Source of the DNA: Gluconobacter frateurii
GTDB lineage: Bacteria; Pseudomonadota; Alphaproteobacteria; Acetobacterales; Acetobacteraceae
DNA length: 64,000 nt
Reading direction: 5' to 3'
Assembly: GCF_002723955.1 (NCBI RefSeq)
Contig: NZ_BEWN01000003.1
Location: forward strand, 248,001-312,000
Below, in pieces: positions 53,974 through 62,984 of this stretch; position 1 is the stretch's first letter, and every line of letters starts with the position of its first letter. The notes beneath the pieces were generated by a model. That model was given only the letters and a program-made list of their open reading frames with translations, did no database searches and was not told the origin of the DNA. The translations under genes and the position numbers were made by a program.

Positions 53974-55104
53974 TCAACCTGACTTGCGGCGGAGCGTGTC
54001 TTCCTGCTCCACCAGTGCACGGACCCGGGGAATTAGATCCCGACCATACCGCACGGCGTCCGTCAGAGGATCGAACCCCCGTATGAGGAAGGTTTCAATT
54101 CCAAGGCGATAATATTGAAGAAGGCTCTCCGCCACCTGATCGGCAGTGCCCACCAAAGACGTGGAATTCCATCGGCCTCCTGTAGCCTTCGTTACCCCCG
54201 TCCAAAGACGATCATCATGTCGGGCAGACTTTGCCGCGATCGCCTGAAGCCGTCGTGACCCCTCATTTGTCGGAAGCGTCTGCTCTGTTGGGGACGGGCC
54301 TGCATGATCGAGAGCTATTCCGTTTTGTGCTGGCAGAACGGCAGCCTGTCGTTTTTCGATTTGCTGCTGGATAGAAGCTGCCCGTTCCCAGGCCTCTTCT
54401 TCCGTATCCGCAATGATCGGTCGGAAGGAGACAGAGAACCGCAAAGAACGATGATGATGTTGGGCTGCCGCCTGCACTTTCCCAACAAGTTCTGCGGCAT
54501 TGGCAAGCGGCTCACCCCATAGGGCGTAACCATCGGCCAACTCCCCCGCAACTCTGATCGCCTCTTCCGACGCGCCGCCGAAATACACCGGAATGCCATT
54601 CGGTTGAAAAGGCAAAACCACGGATGAGGCGCCTCGAAGGCGATAGAACTCACCATCGTGATCAAAAGGTGTGCCACCAGCCCATTCACGTCGTAAGATT
54701 TTTAGATATTCAGACGTTCGTTGGTAGCGTTCTACTTTGGACAGATGGTCCCCATCCGCCTCGAGTTCACGGTCATTCCCACCGGTAATGATATGAACAG
54801 CCACCCGCCCCCGACTAAGATGATCAAGGGTTGCGAGTTGCCTTGCTGCAAGAGTAGGCGCCGTAAACCCCGGTCTATGTGCAATCAGCAACCCCAACGT
54901 TGATGTGACGGACGCTGCATACTGGGCAATCAGCGTGCTATCTGGAGACGTGGAATGAGCGGCAACGAGAACTCTGTCAAACCCGCCTTGTTCGTGAACA
55001 AGAGCCGTTGCGGCGATATAAGCCGGATCAATTGCAGGCCCAGGAAGATCGAGAATTTCTGTCTGCTCTCGCGCACTGACGTAACCGATAAATTCGACGG
55101 ACAT
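53974..55104 (-). CDS. LLM-class flavin-dependent monooxygenase (SsuD-like)
   Basis: A 376-residue luciferase-like FMNH2-dependent monooxygenase of the alkanesulfonate/sulfone group, which cleaves the C-S bond to release sulfite. Landmarks: EFIGYVSAREQTE at the N-terminus, RGRVAVHIITGGNDRELEADGD, FYRLRGASSV and PVYFGGASEEAIRVAGELADGY. The ATG at 55104 has AGG six bases upstream; GTG at 55116 is an alternative. It ends 21 bases before the TonB receptor. No SsuE reductase is adjacent except possibly the nitroreductase next door. Confidence 0.88.
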   Translation of the reverse strand: MSVEFIGYVSAREQTEILDLPGPAIDPAYIAATALVHEQGGFDRVLVAAHSTSPDSTLIAQYAASVTSTLGLLIAHRPGFTAPTLAARQLATLDHLSRGRVAVHIITGGNDRELEADGDHLSKVERYQRTSEYLKILRREWAGGTPFDHDGEFYRLRGASSVVLPFQPNGIPVYFGGASEEAIRVAGELADGYALWGEPLANAAELVGKVQAAAQHHHRSLRFSVSFRPIIADTEEEAWERAASIQQQIEKRQAAVLPAQNGIALDHAGPSPTEQTLPTNEGSRRLQAIAAKSARHDDRLWTGVTKATGGRWNSTSLVGTADQVAESLLQYYRLGIETFLIRGFDPLTDAVRYGRDLIPRVRALVEQEDTLRRKSG

Positions 55105-55283
55105 AAACCACCTCACAGGAAAGTGGTTCCATTTTAATAACTTTTTCTATTCATACATTTTAATAATCAAAAAATCTCATTTGAAAATATAAAATGTTTC
55201 TGTGTTTTTATCTCATGTTAACTTTAATGAAATTAATTTATAAGTTTCGATATTAATTAAATATATTCCTTCTGAGAAACAAT

Positions 55284-55312
55284 AAAAGGCCCCTCCAAAT
55301 CTGAAGAGGCCC
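55284..55312 (-). terminator. Terminator after the nitroreductase gene
   Basis: Stem GGGCCTC/GAGGGGCC (55288-55295 with 55305-55312, one mismatch possible) followed on the minus strand by TTTTATT. The rest of the 249-base gap to the monooxygenase gene is very AT-rich and should carry that gene's promoter. Confidence 0.75.
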
Positions 55313-55353
55313 TCCTTACAGAGCTTGGAAAAAGATGATGTTTGAAGAGCACC

Positions 55354-55959
55354 TCACACCTCTACTGGGCTGAAACGCCCTTCAAACGCGAGCTTCTCCA
55401 GCGGAAAGCGGTGAGAGGGTTTTTCGCGTTGACGTATTTCTTCCGGCAGAGCGGTCGCATCCGCCTGCTGGCCAATGACGAGCGCTGCATGAACCTGATA
55501 GTCTTCCGGCAATTCCAGCCCGGCTCGCGCCAGATCATGATCAAAACCACTGATCGGATGGACTGCCCACCCTGCGTGTGAGGCCTGGAGCTGTATGAGA
55601 ACAGAAGCCGCGCCAGTATCGAAAGCATGCGTTGGTACTGGAGAAGGCTCTCCCGTTCTACTGGAAATTATGATTGTTCTGGAAACGATATAGACAATTG
55701 CAGAGGCATTTTCTGCCCAGTTTCGGTTGAACGGAATAAGCCATGACAGGAACCGCTCCCAATCCGAGGTGTTCCGGCGCGCATAAACAAAGCGCCATGG
55801 CTGAATATTATACGCCGATGGTGCCCAGCGCCCCGCATCCAGAAAGCCGAGCAGATCTTTCAGATCAATGTCCGTCGGCTGAAAAGCCCGTGGAGACCAT
55901 CGATCGAGAATAACCGGTAGGACGTCAGAATCCGGCGCACGGTCAGGGGCAGTTGTCAT
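55354..55959 (-). CDS. Nitroreductase-family flavoprotein
   Basis: A 201-residue FMN protein. RWSPRAFQP and APSAYNIQPWRF are the standard FMN-binding segments; length is normal. In a sulfonate cluster it could serve as the flavin reductase for the two FMNH2-dependent enzymes, which lack an SsuE; that is inference. It lies 27 bases after the ABC ATPase gene in the same operon and ends at a terminator. Confidence 0.85.
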   Translation of the reverse strand: MTTAPDRAPDSDVLPVILDRWSPRAFQPTDIDLKDLLGFLDAGRWAPSAYNIQPWRFVYARRNTSDWERFLSWLIPFNRNWAENASAIVYIVSRTIIISSRTGEPSPVPTHAFDTGAASVLIQLQASHAGWAVHPISGFDHDLARAGLELPEDYQVHAALVIGQQADATALPEEIRQREKPSHRFPLEKLAFEGRFSPVEV

Positions 55960-55986
55960 GAAATTGGCCTTATAAGAAATCCAGAT

Positions 55987-56721
55987 TTACGCAGCATGAA
56001 CGCCCAGAGCGTCGAGTAGTAGGCTCCGTAGCCCCTCGAATCCCGGATCGGAGTGTCGCCGAGGACGCGGTATCGTAATGGGAACATCCACACGGATGCG
56101 TCCGCGTTCAAGCACCACAGCCCGGTCAGCGAGAAGAAGCGCTTCATCCACGTCGTGTGTCACAAGCAGAACTGCACAGCCGTGCTTCTTCCAAAGATCA
56201 GCCACCAGTTGCTGCATCTTCAGCCGCGTAAGGGCGTCCAAAGCAGCAAACGGCTCATCCAGCATCAGAAAGGCCGGTTCCCTCACAAGAGCCCGGGCAA
56301 GCGCCGCACGCTGAGCTTCGCCCCCTGAGAGCGTGAGTGGCCATGCATTACTGCGATGAGACAGTCCAACCTCTTCCAGCACGGCTTCCGCACGCTGCCG
56401 AATTCCTTTGTCTTCCTGCCCCAGCACAATATTTTTCCACACACGTTTCCATGGTAGCAGACGGTGCTCCTGAAACACGACCGAGACTTCACGGGGGCGG
56501 GTCACAGCCCCATCCGTTACCGGATCAAGACCCGCCAGCGTTCGCAACAGAGTCGACTTTCCGGAGCCGCTATGCCCCAACAGGGCGACAAACTCACCGG
56601 GAGCAATCGCCAGATCCAGGCCGTCCAGAACAGGAGGACCATTATTGAACCGCCGCGTCAGCTGTTCCACGATTACGGCCGTGCCTGGATGAGGGTCGGA
56701 GTGAGAATGCGTGTGGGTCAT
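55987..56721 (-). CDS. ssuB: Aliphatic sulfonate ABC transporter ATPase (SsuB-like)
   Basis: A 244-residue ATPase with GHSGSGKST, signature TLSGGEAQRAALARAL and Walker B FLMLDEPFAALD. The segment VVFQEHRLLPWKRVWKNI is typical of SsuB/TauB importers. It overlaps the permease gene by four bases. It powers import of sulfonates or related organosulfur compounds from the periplasm. Confidence 0.88.
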   Translation of the reverse strand: MTHTHSHSDPHPGTAVIVEQLTRRFNNGPPVLDGLDLAIAPGEFVALLGHSGSGKSTLLRTLAGLDPVTDGAVTRPREVSVVFQEHRLLPWKRVWKNIVLGQEDKGIRQRAEAVLEEVGLSHRSNAWPLTLSGGEAQRAALARALVREPAFLMLDEPFAALDALTRLKMQQLVADLWKKHGCAVLLVTHDVDEALLLADRAVVLERGRIRVDVPITIPRPRRHSDPGFEGLRSLLLDALGVHAA

Positions 56722-57557
56722 GCCGAGCGACCTTTCCGTCCATCAGGGCGCCAGGCCAGCAGTGTGTTCTCCAGAAAACGGACAATCTGGTCAGACATCA
56801 GACCGAGCACACCGTAAACAAGAAGCCCGACAAGGATGATGTCCGTGCGCAGGAAATCCTGAGCATCCATCATCATGTGCCCGATCCCACTTTCCGCATT
56901 CACCTGTTCGGCAACGACCAGCATCAGCCAGGACACACCAACGGCATAGCGCAGTCCCGTCAGGAAATCAGGTAGCGCCCCGGGAAGAAAAACGTCCCTG
57001 ATGGTTTGCCACCGCGACAGACCAAGTGTGGACGCCATTTCCACGAGCTTCGGATCAATAGACCGGATCCCCTTGTGCAGATTCAGATAGATCGGAAACA
57101 TTGCTCCAACCGCAACGAGAAGAATTTTGGGCGTTTCACCAATCCCAAACCACAGAATATATAGCGGAACGAGCGCCAGCGCAGGCAACGTCCGCAGGAT
57201 TTGCAGAGGCGCATCAACAACATCTTCTCCGATACGAGACAGACCTGAAATCAGCGCCAGCGCCACCCCTAAGGTAATGGCAAGACCTAGACCACTTCCC
57301 GCCCGCAGAAGCGAAACACCAAGATTGAAAGGCAGCGTCCCGTCACGCACCAGCGTCCAGCCCGTCACAACAATCTGAAGCGGAGACGCAACCAGCCGCG
57401 TTGAAAGAAACCCTAGGGAGCATGCAACCTGCCAGAGACAGACCAGCACAAGGGGAGACGCGTAACGCCTTATGGAAACAAGCGTCCTCAAACTCCGGGT
57501 TTTCCCCTTGGCTTCGGCAGTCTTGTAAGGTCCAGTCAGTGTGATGGCGTCTGACAT
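56718..57557 (-). CDS. ssuC: Aliphatic sulfonate ABC transporter permease (SsuC-like)
   Basis: A 279-residue permease with six membrane helices and the conserved GLSRWQTIRDVFLPGALPDFLTGLR-type loop that docks the ATPase. The ATG at 57557 has a perfect GGGAGGA six bases upstream; the frame opens at a TTG at 57581. It leads the leftward ssuC-ssuB-nitroreductase operon and is divergent from the binding protein. Confidence 0.88.
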   Translation of the reverse strand: MSDAITLTGPYKTAEAKGKTRSLRTLVSIRRYASPLVLVCLWQVACSLGFLSTRLVASPLQIVVTGWTLVRDGTLPFNLGVSLLRAGSGLGLAITLGVALALISGLSRIGEDVVDAPLQILRTLPALALVPLYILWFGIGETPKILLVAVGAMFPIYLNLHKGIRSIDPKLVEMASTLGLSRWQTIRDVFLPGALPDFLTGLRYAVGVSWLMLVVAEQVNAESGIGHMMMDAQDFLRTDIILVGLLVYGVLGLMSDQIVRFLENTLLAWRPDGRKGRSA

Positions 57558-57742
57558 CGGGCGTCCTCCCACAGGCAGCAATAGACGTCCAGCTTCCCTA
57601 TTCTACGCGCCAATGTCAGGTGAATATTTTAAATACCAATGTTTGACGTGATTTAATTGTTCTTGAGCAGACATGGAGTCAGGCTGGAGACTTTCCTGTG
57701 GTGTGCAGGCCCCATTTCCCAGACCTAAACGAGTTATTTGCC
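57558..57742. promoter_or_regulatory. Divergent promoter region of the sulfonate genes
   Basis: The gap between ssuC and the binding-protein gene must carry both promoters. It has an AT-rich core (about 57621-57635) flanked by two direct copies of CCAATGT (57610-57616 and 57636-57642), 26 bases apart, and TTGACG at 57643. These could be regulator half-sites of a LysR-type (Cbl/CysB) activator, but no regulator gene is nearby. Confidence 0.45.
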
Positions 57743-58681
57743 ATGGCCTCTGTAAGAAAATTTCTGCCCTTCATGGCGGCTCTCCTTTTGGGAACCTCGT
57801 TTGCCCAGGCAGAAGACACCCTGATTGTCGCCGATCAGAAAGGCCAGCAAAAAGCCCTTCTTGAGGCGGCCGGACAGGACAAAAACCTGCCCTACACTCT
57901 TCATTGGACCGAATTTGAAGCCGCGGCGCCTCTTCTACAGGCGCTCGCGGCAAACGCCGTGGATACGGGAATTGCGGGAGATGGCCCGTTTCTTTTTGCG
58001 TGGGGCGCTCATCTCCCCATCAAGGCAGCTTTCCTAGTTCCGCCCCGAGGCGGCGGAGAGTCTACGGCGGTAGTCACGACCAGTTCCTCACCCATTCACA
58101 ACGCGGCTGATCTGTCAGGGAAAAAGATCGGAACCGGCAAAGGCTCGATCGGCCATCTCCTACTTCTACGCCTGATTGCGACTGGCGCTATTCCTGCGCC
58201 CGCTCCGCATATCGTATTTCTTGCTCCTGCTCAGGCTAAAGCGGCCCTTGATACGGGGCAGATTGATGCCTGGTCCACATGGGAACCGTATGTCTCGCTG
58301 GCGGTCGTCCAGAGCCATGCACGCAACATCGTGGATGGCCGAAACGTCATGCCCAACAACAGTTTCTTTGTTGCCACCAACGAGGCTCTGGCAACAAAAC
58401 ACGCGCAACTTGCAGACTTCTACAAGCGAATGACGGCAGCTTATGCGTGGGGGACAGAGCATCAAGCCGAATATGCCGCCATTCTGGCCCGCCAAACCGG
58501 CCTGCCCTTGCCCGTCGCAACCGCCGTAGCCAAACGCCTTATTGCCTCTCCTGCGCCTTTGACACCGAAGGTCATTCAGCAGGAACAGACCACACTGGAC
58601 GCCTATCGTTCAGGCGGTTTCCTGAAAGATGCCGGGAAGCTGGAAGACGCTTTCGATCTGACTGTTTCCACGTCACGATAA
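57743..58681 (+). CDS. ssuA: Aliphatic sulfonate ABC transporter binding protein (SsuA-like)
   Basis: A 312-residue periplasmic binding protein. The signal peptide ends SFAQAED. LIVADQKGQQKALLEAAG, ALAANAVDTGIAGDGPFLFA and TGQIDAWSTWEPYVSLA are characteristic of SsuA. The ATG at 57743 begins a good signal peptide; the frame opens at GTG 57698. It runs divergently from ssuC and 45 bases ahead of the flavoprotein gene. Confidence 0.9.
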   Translation: MASVRKFLPFMAALLLGTSFAQAEDTLIVADQKGQQKALLEAAGQDKNLPYTLHWTEFEAAAPLLQALAANAVDTGIAGDGPFLFAWGAHLPIKAAFLVPPRGGGESTAVVTTSSSPIHNAADLSGKKIGTGKGSIGHLLLLRLIATGAIPAPAPHIVFLAPAQAKAALDTGQIDAWSTWEPYVSLAVVQSHARNIVDGRNVMPNNSFFVATNEALATKHAQLADFYKRMTAAYAWGTEHQAEYAAILARQTGLPLPVATAVAKRLIASPAPLTPKVIQQEQTTLDAYRSGGFLKDAGKLEDAFDLTVSTSR

Positions 58682-58726
58682 ATAGGCTCTAGTATCTGCC
58701 AGATCGAGGAAAGACGGAGAACCGCC

Positions 58727-59890
58727 ATGGGTGACAGTCCATTTTCCCCCACAACCAGTACCGCCGCCACGGACAAGACACTCGATGAACTGGTTCACGT
58801 CTTTGCCGAGCGCGCGCCACGCTATGACCGCAGTGGGAATATTGCGACCGAGAACCTGCATGACCTCCATGACGCGGGCTTCCTCGCTCTGGCACTCCCA
58901 AAGGAGGTTGGTGGAGGGGATATCTCTCTTCGCACCGTGACGCAGATCATCAGCCGCCTTGCCCAAGGCGATCCATCAACCGCCCTCATTCTGGCGATGC
59001 AGTATCTTCAGTCCGGAGCTTTCGCACATTCGCCGCAATGGTCCGATGATGTGAAGCAGGAACTGTTCGAGAGCATCCGTCAGGAAGGTGCTCTCATCAA
59101 TGCCCTGCGCGTAGAACCGGAACTTGGCACGCCTGCCCGTGGTGGACTTCCCGCAACGACGGTCAGCCGGAACGGTTCTACGTGGCGTATTTCGGGGCGC
59201 AAAATCTTCTCAACAGGCTCCACAGCTCTTCAATGGGGCGTAGTCTGGGCAAAAACCGACGATGCTGAACCCAAAGTCGGGCCGGTTCTCGTTCCACTCG
59301 ACCTGAGGGGCGTGCGGATCGAGAAAAGCTGGCATCAGCTCGGAATGCGCGCCACAGGAAGTCATACGATCATCTTCGATGACGTGGAGATTCCGGAGCG
59401 CTATCTGGGCCTTCTGGCGCCTTCACCCGCAAAAGAAACTGGTCCGGTCGCGATTGCAAGCTGGCATGCCGTTGTCATCGCGGGGCTCTATAATGGCATC
59501 GCCATCGCGGCGCGGGACTGGCTGGTGACATTTCTCCACAGCCGCATCCCCTCCAATCTTGGGGCATCTCTTGCAACCCTACCCCGCTTTCAGGTCCTGC
59601 TGGGAGAGATCGATGCTCTGCTTCTGTCAAATGAAGCTCTGATCGATCACGCAATCACCCTAGCGGAACAGGGCACAGAAAGCGATACCCGCGCTGGACT
59701 GGCCAAACAGGTCGTCACTGAAAATGCCATTACAGCCGTGAGTAAAGCAGTCGCTGCCATTGGGAATCCCGGACTGAGCCAGGATAATCCTCTTGAACGG
59801 CATTATCGCAATGTCCTGTGCGGTCGCGTTCATACGCCGCAGGGCGATAGTGCCTTTCTAACAGCGGGCCGCGAGGCATTGAAAATCTAG
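58727..59890 (+). CDS. Acyl-CoA-dehydrogenase-fold flavoprotein (SfnB/DszC-like)
   Basis: A 387-residue protein of the acyl-CoA dehydrogenase superfamily. FLALALPKEVGGGDISL, RISGRKIFSTGS and LGMRATGSHTIIFDDVEIPE are the standard segments. In sulfur-acquisition loci such proteins (SfnB, DszC, and related) act as FMNH2-dependent monooxygenases or oxidoreductases on sulfur compounds instead of acyl-CoAs. GGAGA lies seven bases before the ATG. It forms an operon with the binding protein. Real acyl-CoA dehydrogenation is the less likely alternative. Confidence 0.85.
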   Translation: MGDSPFSPTTSTAATDKTLDELVHVFAERAPRYDRSGNIATENLHDLHDAGFLALALPKEVGGGDISLRTVTQIISRLAQGDPSTALILAMQYLQSGAFAHSPQWSDDVKQELFESIRQEGALINALRVEPELGTPARGGLPATTVSRNGSTWRISGRKIFSTGSTALQWGVVWAKTDDAEPKVGPVLVPLDLRGVRIEKSWHQLGMRATGSHTIIFDDVEIPERYLGLLAPSPAKETGPVAIASWHAVVIAGLYNGIAIAARDWLVTFLHSRIPSNLGASLATLPRFQVLLGEIDALLLSNEALIDHAITLAEQGTESDTRAGLAKQVVTENAITAVSKAVAAIGNPGLSQDNPLERHYRNVLCGRVHTPQGDSAFLTAGREALKI

Positions 59891-59894
59891 ACAC

Positions 59895-59925
59895 AAAAAA
59901 CCCGGCGACCATGAAAGTCGCCGGG
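59895..59925 (-). terminator. Rho-independent terminator of the thiol-oxidation operon
   Basis: Nine-base stem CCCGGCGAC (59901-59909) with its complement (59917-59925), followed on the minus strand by six T (59895-59900). It lies in the 53-base gap between convergent operons. Confidence 0.9.
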
Positions 59926-59943
59926 GAAAAGGGTTATCAGGCT

Positions 59944-61551
59944 TCAGATATCTTCCAGAACCCTGAAACCATGGGTTCCATCCTTTTCAAGCTGAGCAAC
60001 CAACCCGTACTCCCAGTCCAGATAAGCCTGCATGGCTTCTGTCGCGTTGTCCGTCCCTTCATAAGGGCGCTTATAAACATCATCCGGCTCCGAGAGCGCT
60101 TGCGCCTCATTTAGCCCTGCCTCAAGCCCATACCCTTCTGCCTGCCATGCTTCCGTCCCCCCTTTCAGGACACGAACACGGCGGCTTTCCCCAGCAAGAT
60201 CCGGCGCTGCCAGATGAGCTGCAATACCATTCGGGGACACCAGAACGATTTCTTTGGCCTTCCGAACTGCCGAGTGAGACCCCAGATCCGGGCGGATCAC
60301 GAACCTTGCGCCCGGAATATGTCCTTTTCGGAAAGCCGGACTGGTGGCGAGATCCAGAACGAGAATATCGCCAGTTACAAGACTCTTTTGCAGCTCAACG
60401 GCAGAAATCGTCTCCACATCTGGTAAGGGCTGCGAAAGCAGAGGTGCTTCCTGTCCAGTTTCAAAGGGCAGACCATCCCATTTATCCAGAACGTAGACTT
60501 CGTTCCACCCCAACTGCCTGAGCCAATGGGCCGTCATTCTGGCCCGAACCCCATCATCGTCCGTCAGAACAATGGTTCCATGCCGCACTCCGACCCATTC
60601 GTCCGTAGCCTGCACAAGCTGGCCGCCCGGTGCGGAACGGAAATCCTTCAGATGGCCTTCCACATATTCTTCAGGGGAACGGACATCCAGCCGATAGACA
60701 GTTCGTTCCGGATCAGCCTGGAGCCTATCCAGGCCATCCGCAGTAATAAGTCGAACACCTGTCCGTTCCGCCAGAAGTTCCGCACGGGCACGTGCCGCCT
60801 GATGGTTCTGCTCTGAAACGTCTGTTCCCTTGCGGCTAGCCCCATGTTCGAGCGAAAGCCCTTCGAGCGTCCAGCCAATCGTACCGTTTCGAAGCGCAAA
60901 AACCGGGTTGGGAATTCCAGCATTGACGAGGGACTGCGTGCCAATGATGGATCTCGTCCGTCCCGCGCAGTTCACAATGACAGTTGTTTCCGGCGAAGGC
61001 GCAATATCCCGGACCCGCAGCGCCAGTTCGCCGCCCGGAACCGAACGACCGCCAGGGATGGCCATAACATTGTATTCGATGAACCGGCGTGCATCGAGAA
61101 TGACAAGATCATCGCCGCGCTTGATCCTGTCATGAACCTCACGCGCTGGCAGGGACGGTGTGTGCCGGACATGTTCGACAAGTTCGCCAAATGCCTTGGA
61201 CGGGACGTTCACATCAATGAAGATCTCACCCCCGGAGCGTTTCCAGCCTTCCAGACCGCCCTCCAGCGCCGAGACGTCCGAATATCCAAGGAACTGGAGT
61301 AGTCGAACAGCTTTTGCCGTACGGCCTTCCCCGTTATCATACACAACAATTGGAGCATCCTTGCGCGGCACCAGCCCGGCAATGCGCTCTTCGATGCGTC
61401 CAATGGGAAGATTGACAGCGAAGAGCGGATGCGCCGAGGCAAATGGTCCTTCTTCACGTACATCCAGAAGCGCGATTTCAGCACCGTTTTTCAGGCTCTG
61501 CCGGACAGCCTCGGAAGAGGTCACTGGCAGAAGGTTTGTAATGCTGTTCAT
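59944..61551 (-). CDS. Four-domain rhodanese-related sulfurtransferase
   Basis: A 535-residue protein built of four rhodanese domains. Only the second has the catalytic cysteine (Cys195 in NCAGRTRS). The equivalent residue is Asp72 in the first (YDNGEGRTA), Asp331 in the third (DDDGVRA) and Ser439 in the fourth (SPNGIAA). Rhodaneses move sulfane sulfur between thiols or to cyanide; a single active domain among inert ones suggests regulatory or binding roles for the others. It follows the thiol dioxygenase with a four-base overlap and ends at a terminator. The C-terminal 80 residues are not rhodanese-like. Confidence 0.88.
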   Translation of the reverse strand: MNSITNLLPVTSSEAVRQSLKNGAEIALLDVREEGPFASAHPLFAVNLPIGRIEERIAGLVPRKDAPIVVYDNGEGRTAKAVRLLQFLGYSDVSALEGGLEGWKRSGGEIFIDVNVPSKAFGELVEHVRHTPSLPAREVHDRIKRGDDLVILDARRFIEYNVMAIPGGRSVPGGELALRVRDIAPSPETTVIVNCAGRTRSIIGTQSLVNAGIPNPVFALRNGTIGWTLEGLSLEHGASRKGTDVSEQNHQAARARAELLAERTGVRLITADGLDRLQADPERTVYRLDVRSPEEYVEGHLKDFRSAPGGQLVQATDEWVGVRHGTIVLTDDDGVRARMTAHWLRQLGWNEVYVLDKWDGLPFETGQEAPLLSQPLPDVETISAVELQKSLVTGDILVLDLATSPAFRKGHIPGARFVIRPDLGSHSAVRKAKEIVLVSPNGIAAHLAAPDLAGESRRVRVLKGGTEAWQAEGYGLEAGLNEAQALSEPDDVYKRPYEGTDNATEAMQAYLDWEYGLVAQLEKDGTHGFRVLEDI

Positions 61552-62144
61552 GCAGCCTTGCTCCTGGAACGATCCCAGAGATTGGGAACATCCTCGCTCG
61601 AATATCCGGATATGAAAGTCTTCTCGGTGCCATTGGCCTCATCATAGACGGCGCGGGAAACGCCGCCGATATTGGCGCCATAGACATGGATGGAAATGGA
61701 CGTCTGATCTGGCAGGGCGTTGGCCACGAGATGATAGTCATTCACCCCCGGCGCCAGAAACGCGACTTCACCCGGTTCAAGGAAATCCGTTTCGCCTTTT
61801 TCAAATCTTCCGTCGTCCTTTCGTGTGAACTGCGTTTCGCTCTCCTTTCCGCGCAGCATCCCGATCAGCCCCCAGACGCGATGGTCGTGCAGAGGCGTTT
61901 TCTGCCCCGGGCCCCAGACGAAACTGACGACAGAAAACCGCTCCAATGGATCACAGTGCAGGAGATACTGGCTGTAGCGTTCGGGATGTGGCCGGGTATA
62001 GGTTTCGGGTAGCCAGTCATCGCGCGAAACAAGAGTTTTCAGAAGCTCCGCACCTGCTTTCTGGATCGACGCAGCATCCGAATGTGTCTCGAAAAGCCGC
62101 GTAAATCCGGAAACGAACTCCCGCAATGGCTCAATATTCGTCAT
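61548..62144 (-). CDS. Cysteine dioxygenase-type thiol dioxygenase
   Basis: A 198-residue cupin. The iron site is PLHDHRVWGLIGML (two His) with the third His in YHLVANA. The fold and length match bacterial cysteine or 3-mercaptopropionate dioxygenases, which turn a thiol to its sulfinate. It overlaps the rhodanese gene and is 14 bases after the aldolase gene. Which thiol is oxidised is not visible. Confidence 0.88.
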   Translation of the reverse strand: MTNIEPLREFVSGFTRLFETHSDAASIQKAGAELLKTLVSRDDWLPETYTRPHPERYSQYLLHCDPLERFSVVSFVWGPGQKTPLHDHRVWGLIGMLRGKESETQFTRKDDGRFEKGETDFLEPGEVAFLAPGVNDYHLVANALPDQTSISIHVYGANIGGVSRAVYDEANGTEKTFISGYSSEDVPNLWDRSRSKAA

Positions 62145-62158
62145 TGATTTCGCAGTCC

Positions 62159-62965
62159 TTAATCGAGCAGATCTGGCTCAAGTGCGACGATCCAGTCCCA
62201 AAGAGGCTGGAACGAATAATAGGCGCCCTGTGCCGTCCCGACCTGGCTGGCGGTCAGACGGGCAATATCCGGCGCGATAGGCTTCAGCGGCCCGGCGGCC
62301 TGCGCCAGAAGCTGAGTATGGGCAGCGTTATCCATGGCCAGAAACCACCACGCCACGGCCTCAACGGTTGGCCCGGCGGTCAGAAGACCATGGTTCTGAA
62401 GGATCAGGGCTTTCCGGTTTCCCAGCGTCGCGGCCAGACGGTCGCCTTCACTGTCATCCAGAACTACCCCACTGAAAGGATCGAAGACCGCATGGTCCTC
62501 ATAAAAAGCGCAGGAATCCTGCGTGATGGGCAGCAGTTCGGTCCCTAAGGCAGAGAACGCCTTGCCATATGTGGAATGGGTATGTGCCGCAGCGACTACA
62601 TCCGGACGCGCACGGTGCAGAGCCGAATGAATGGTGAAGCCGGCCGTATTGATCGGGCGATCCCCGATCAGGATATTCCCTTCATGATCCACAAGCTGAA
62701 GGTCAGAAACCTTGATCTGCGAGAAATGCACAGCCAGCGGGTTAATCCAGTACCGGTCCGGGAACTCCGGATCACGGGCAGTCACATGGCCTGCAAGCCC
62801 CTGATCGAAGCCATAGCGCCCGAAGAGCCGGAACGTCGCAGCCAAGCGCTGCTTCCGATGGAGGCGCTCCTCTTCAAACGTCGCTGCGGGTTTGCGCGGC
62901 TGAAGACGATGGGTCCGTGCACGGACTTCCTGCAGGGACGAGATGTTATGCTGTGTCGCACTCAT
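62159..62965 (-). CDS. Class II aldolase/adducin-family protein
   Basis: A 268-residue protein of the class II aldolase/adducin fold. Zinc ligands are in AAHTHSTYGKAF (two His) and LQNHGLLTAG. YWINPLAVHFSQIKVSDL is the usual substrate-site segment. The ATG at 62965 has GGAAG six bases upstream; the frame opens at GTG 62995, overlapping the dehydrogenase gene. It could split or epimerise a hydroxyacid phosphate, or act on a sulfur-containing carbon skeleton as part of the operon. The substrate is unknown. Confidence 0.83.
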   Translation of the reverse strand: MSATQHNISSLQEVRARTHRLQPRKPAATFEEERLHRKQRLAATFRLFGRYGFDQGLAGHVTARDPEFPDRYWINPLAVHFSQIKVSDLQLVDHEGNILIGDRPINTAGFTIHSALHRARPDVVAAAHTHSTYGKAFSALGTELLPITQDSCAFYEDHAVFDPFSGVVLDDSEGDRLAATLGNRKALILQNHGLLTAGPTVEAVAWWFLAMDNAAHTQLLAQAAGPLKPIAPDIARLTASQVGTAQGAYYSFQPLWDWIVALEPDLLD

Positions 62966-62984
62966 GAGAGTCTTCCTTGAGAAA

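Noticed and set aside
54060-54090. tRNA T-arm-like sequence (ATCGAACCCCC)
   Set aside because: It is inside the LLM monooxygenase coding sequence and no acceptor or anticodon arm can be folded around it.
58727-59890. Acyl-CoA dehydrogenase of fatty-acid oxidation
   Set aside because: Operon with a sulfonate binding protein and no other beta-oxidation genes; the sulfur-linked branch of the fold is more likely, although not proven.
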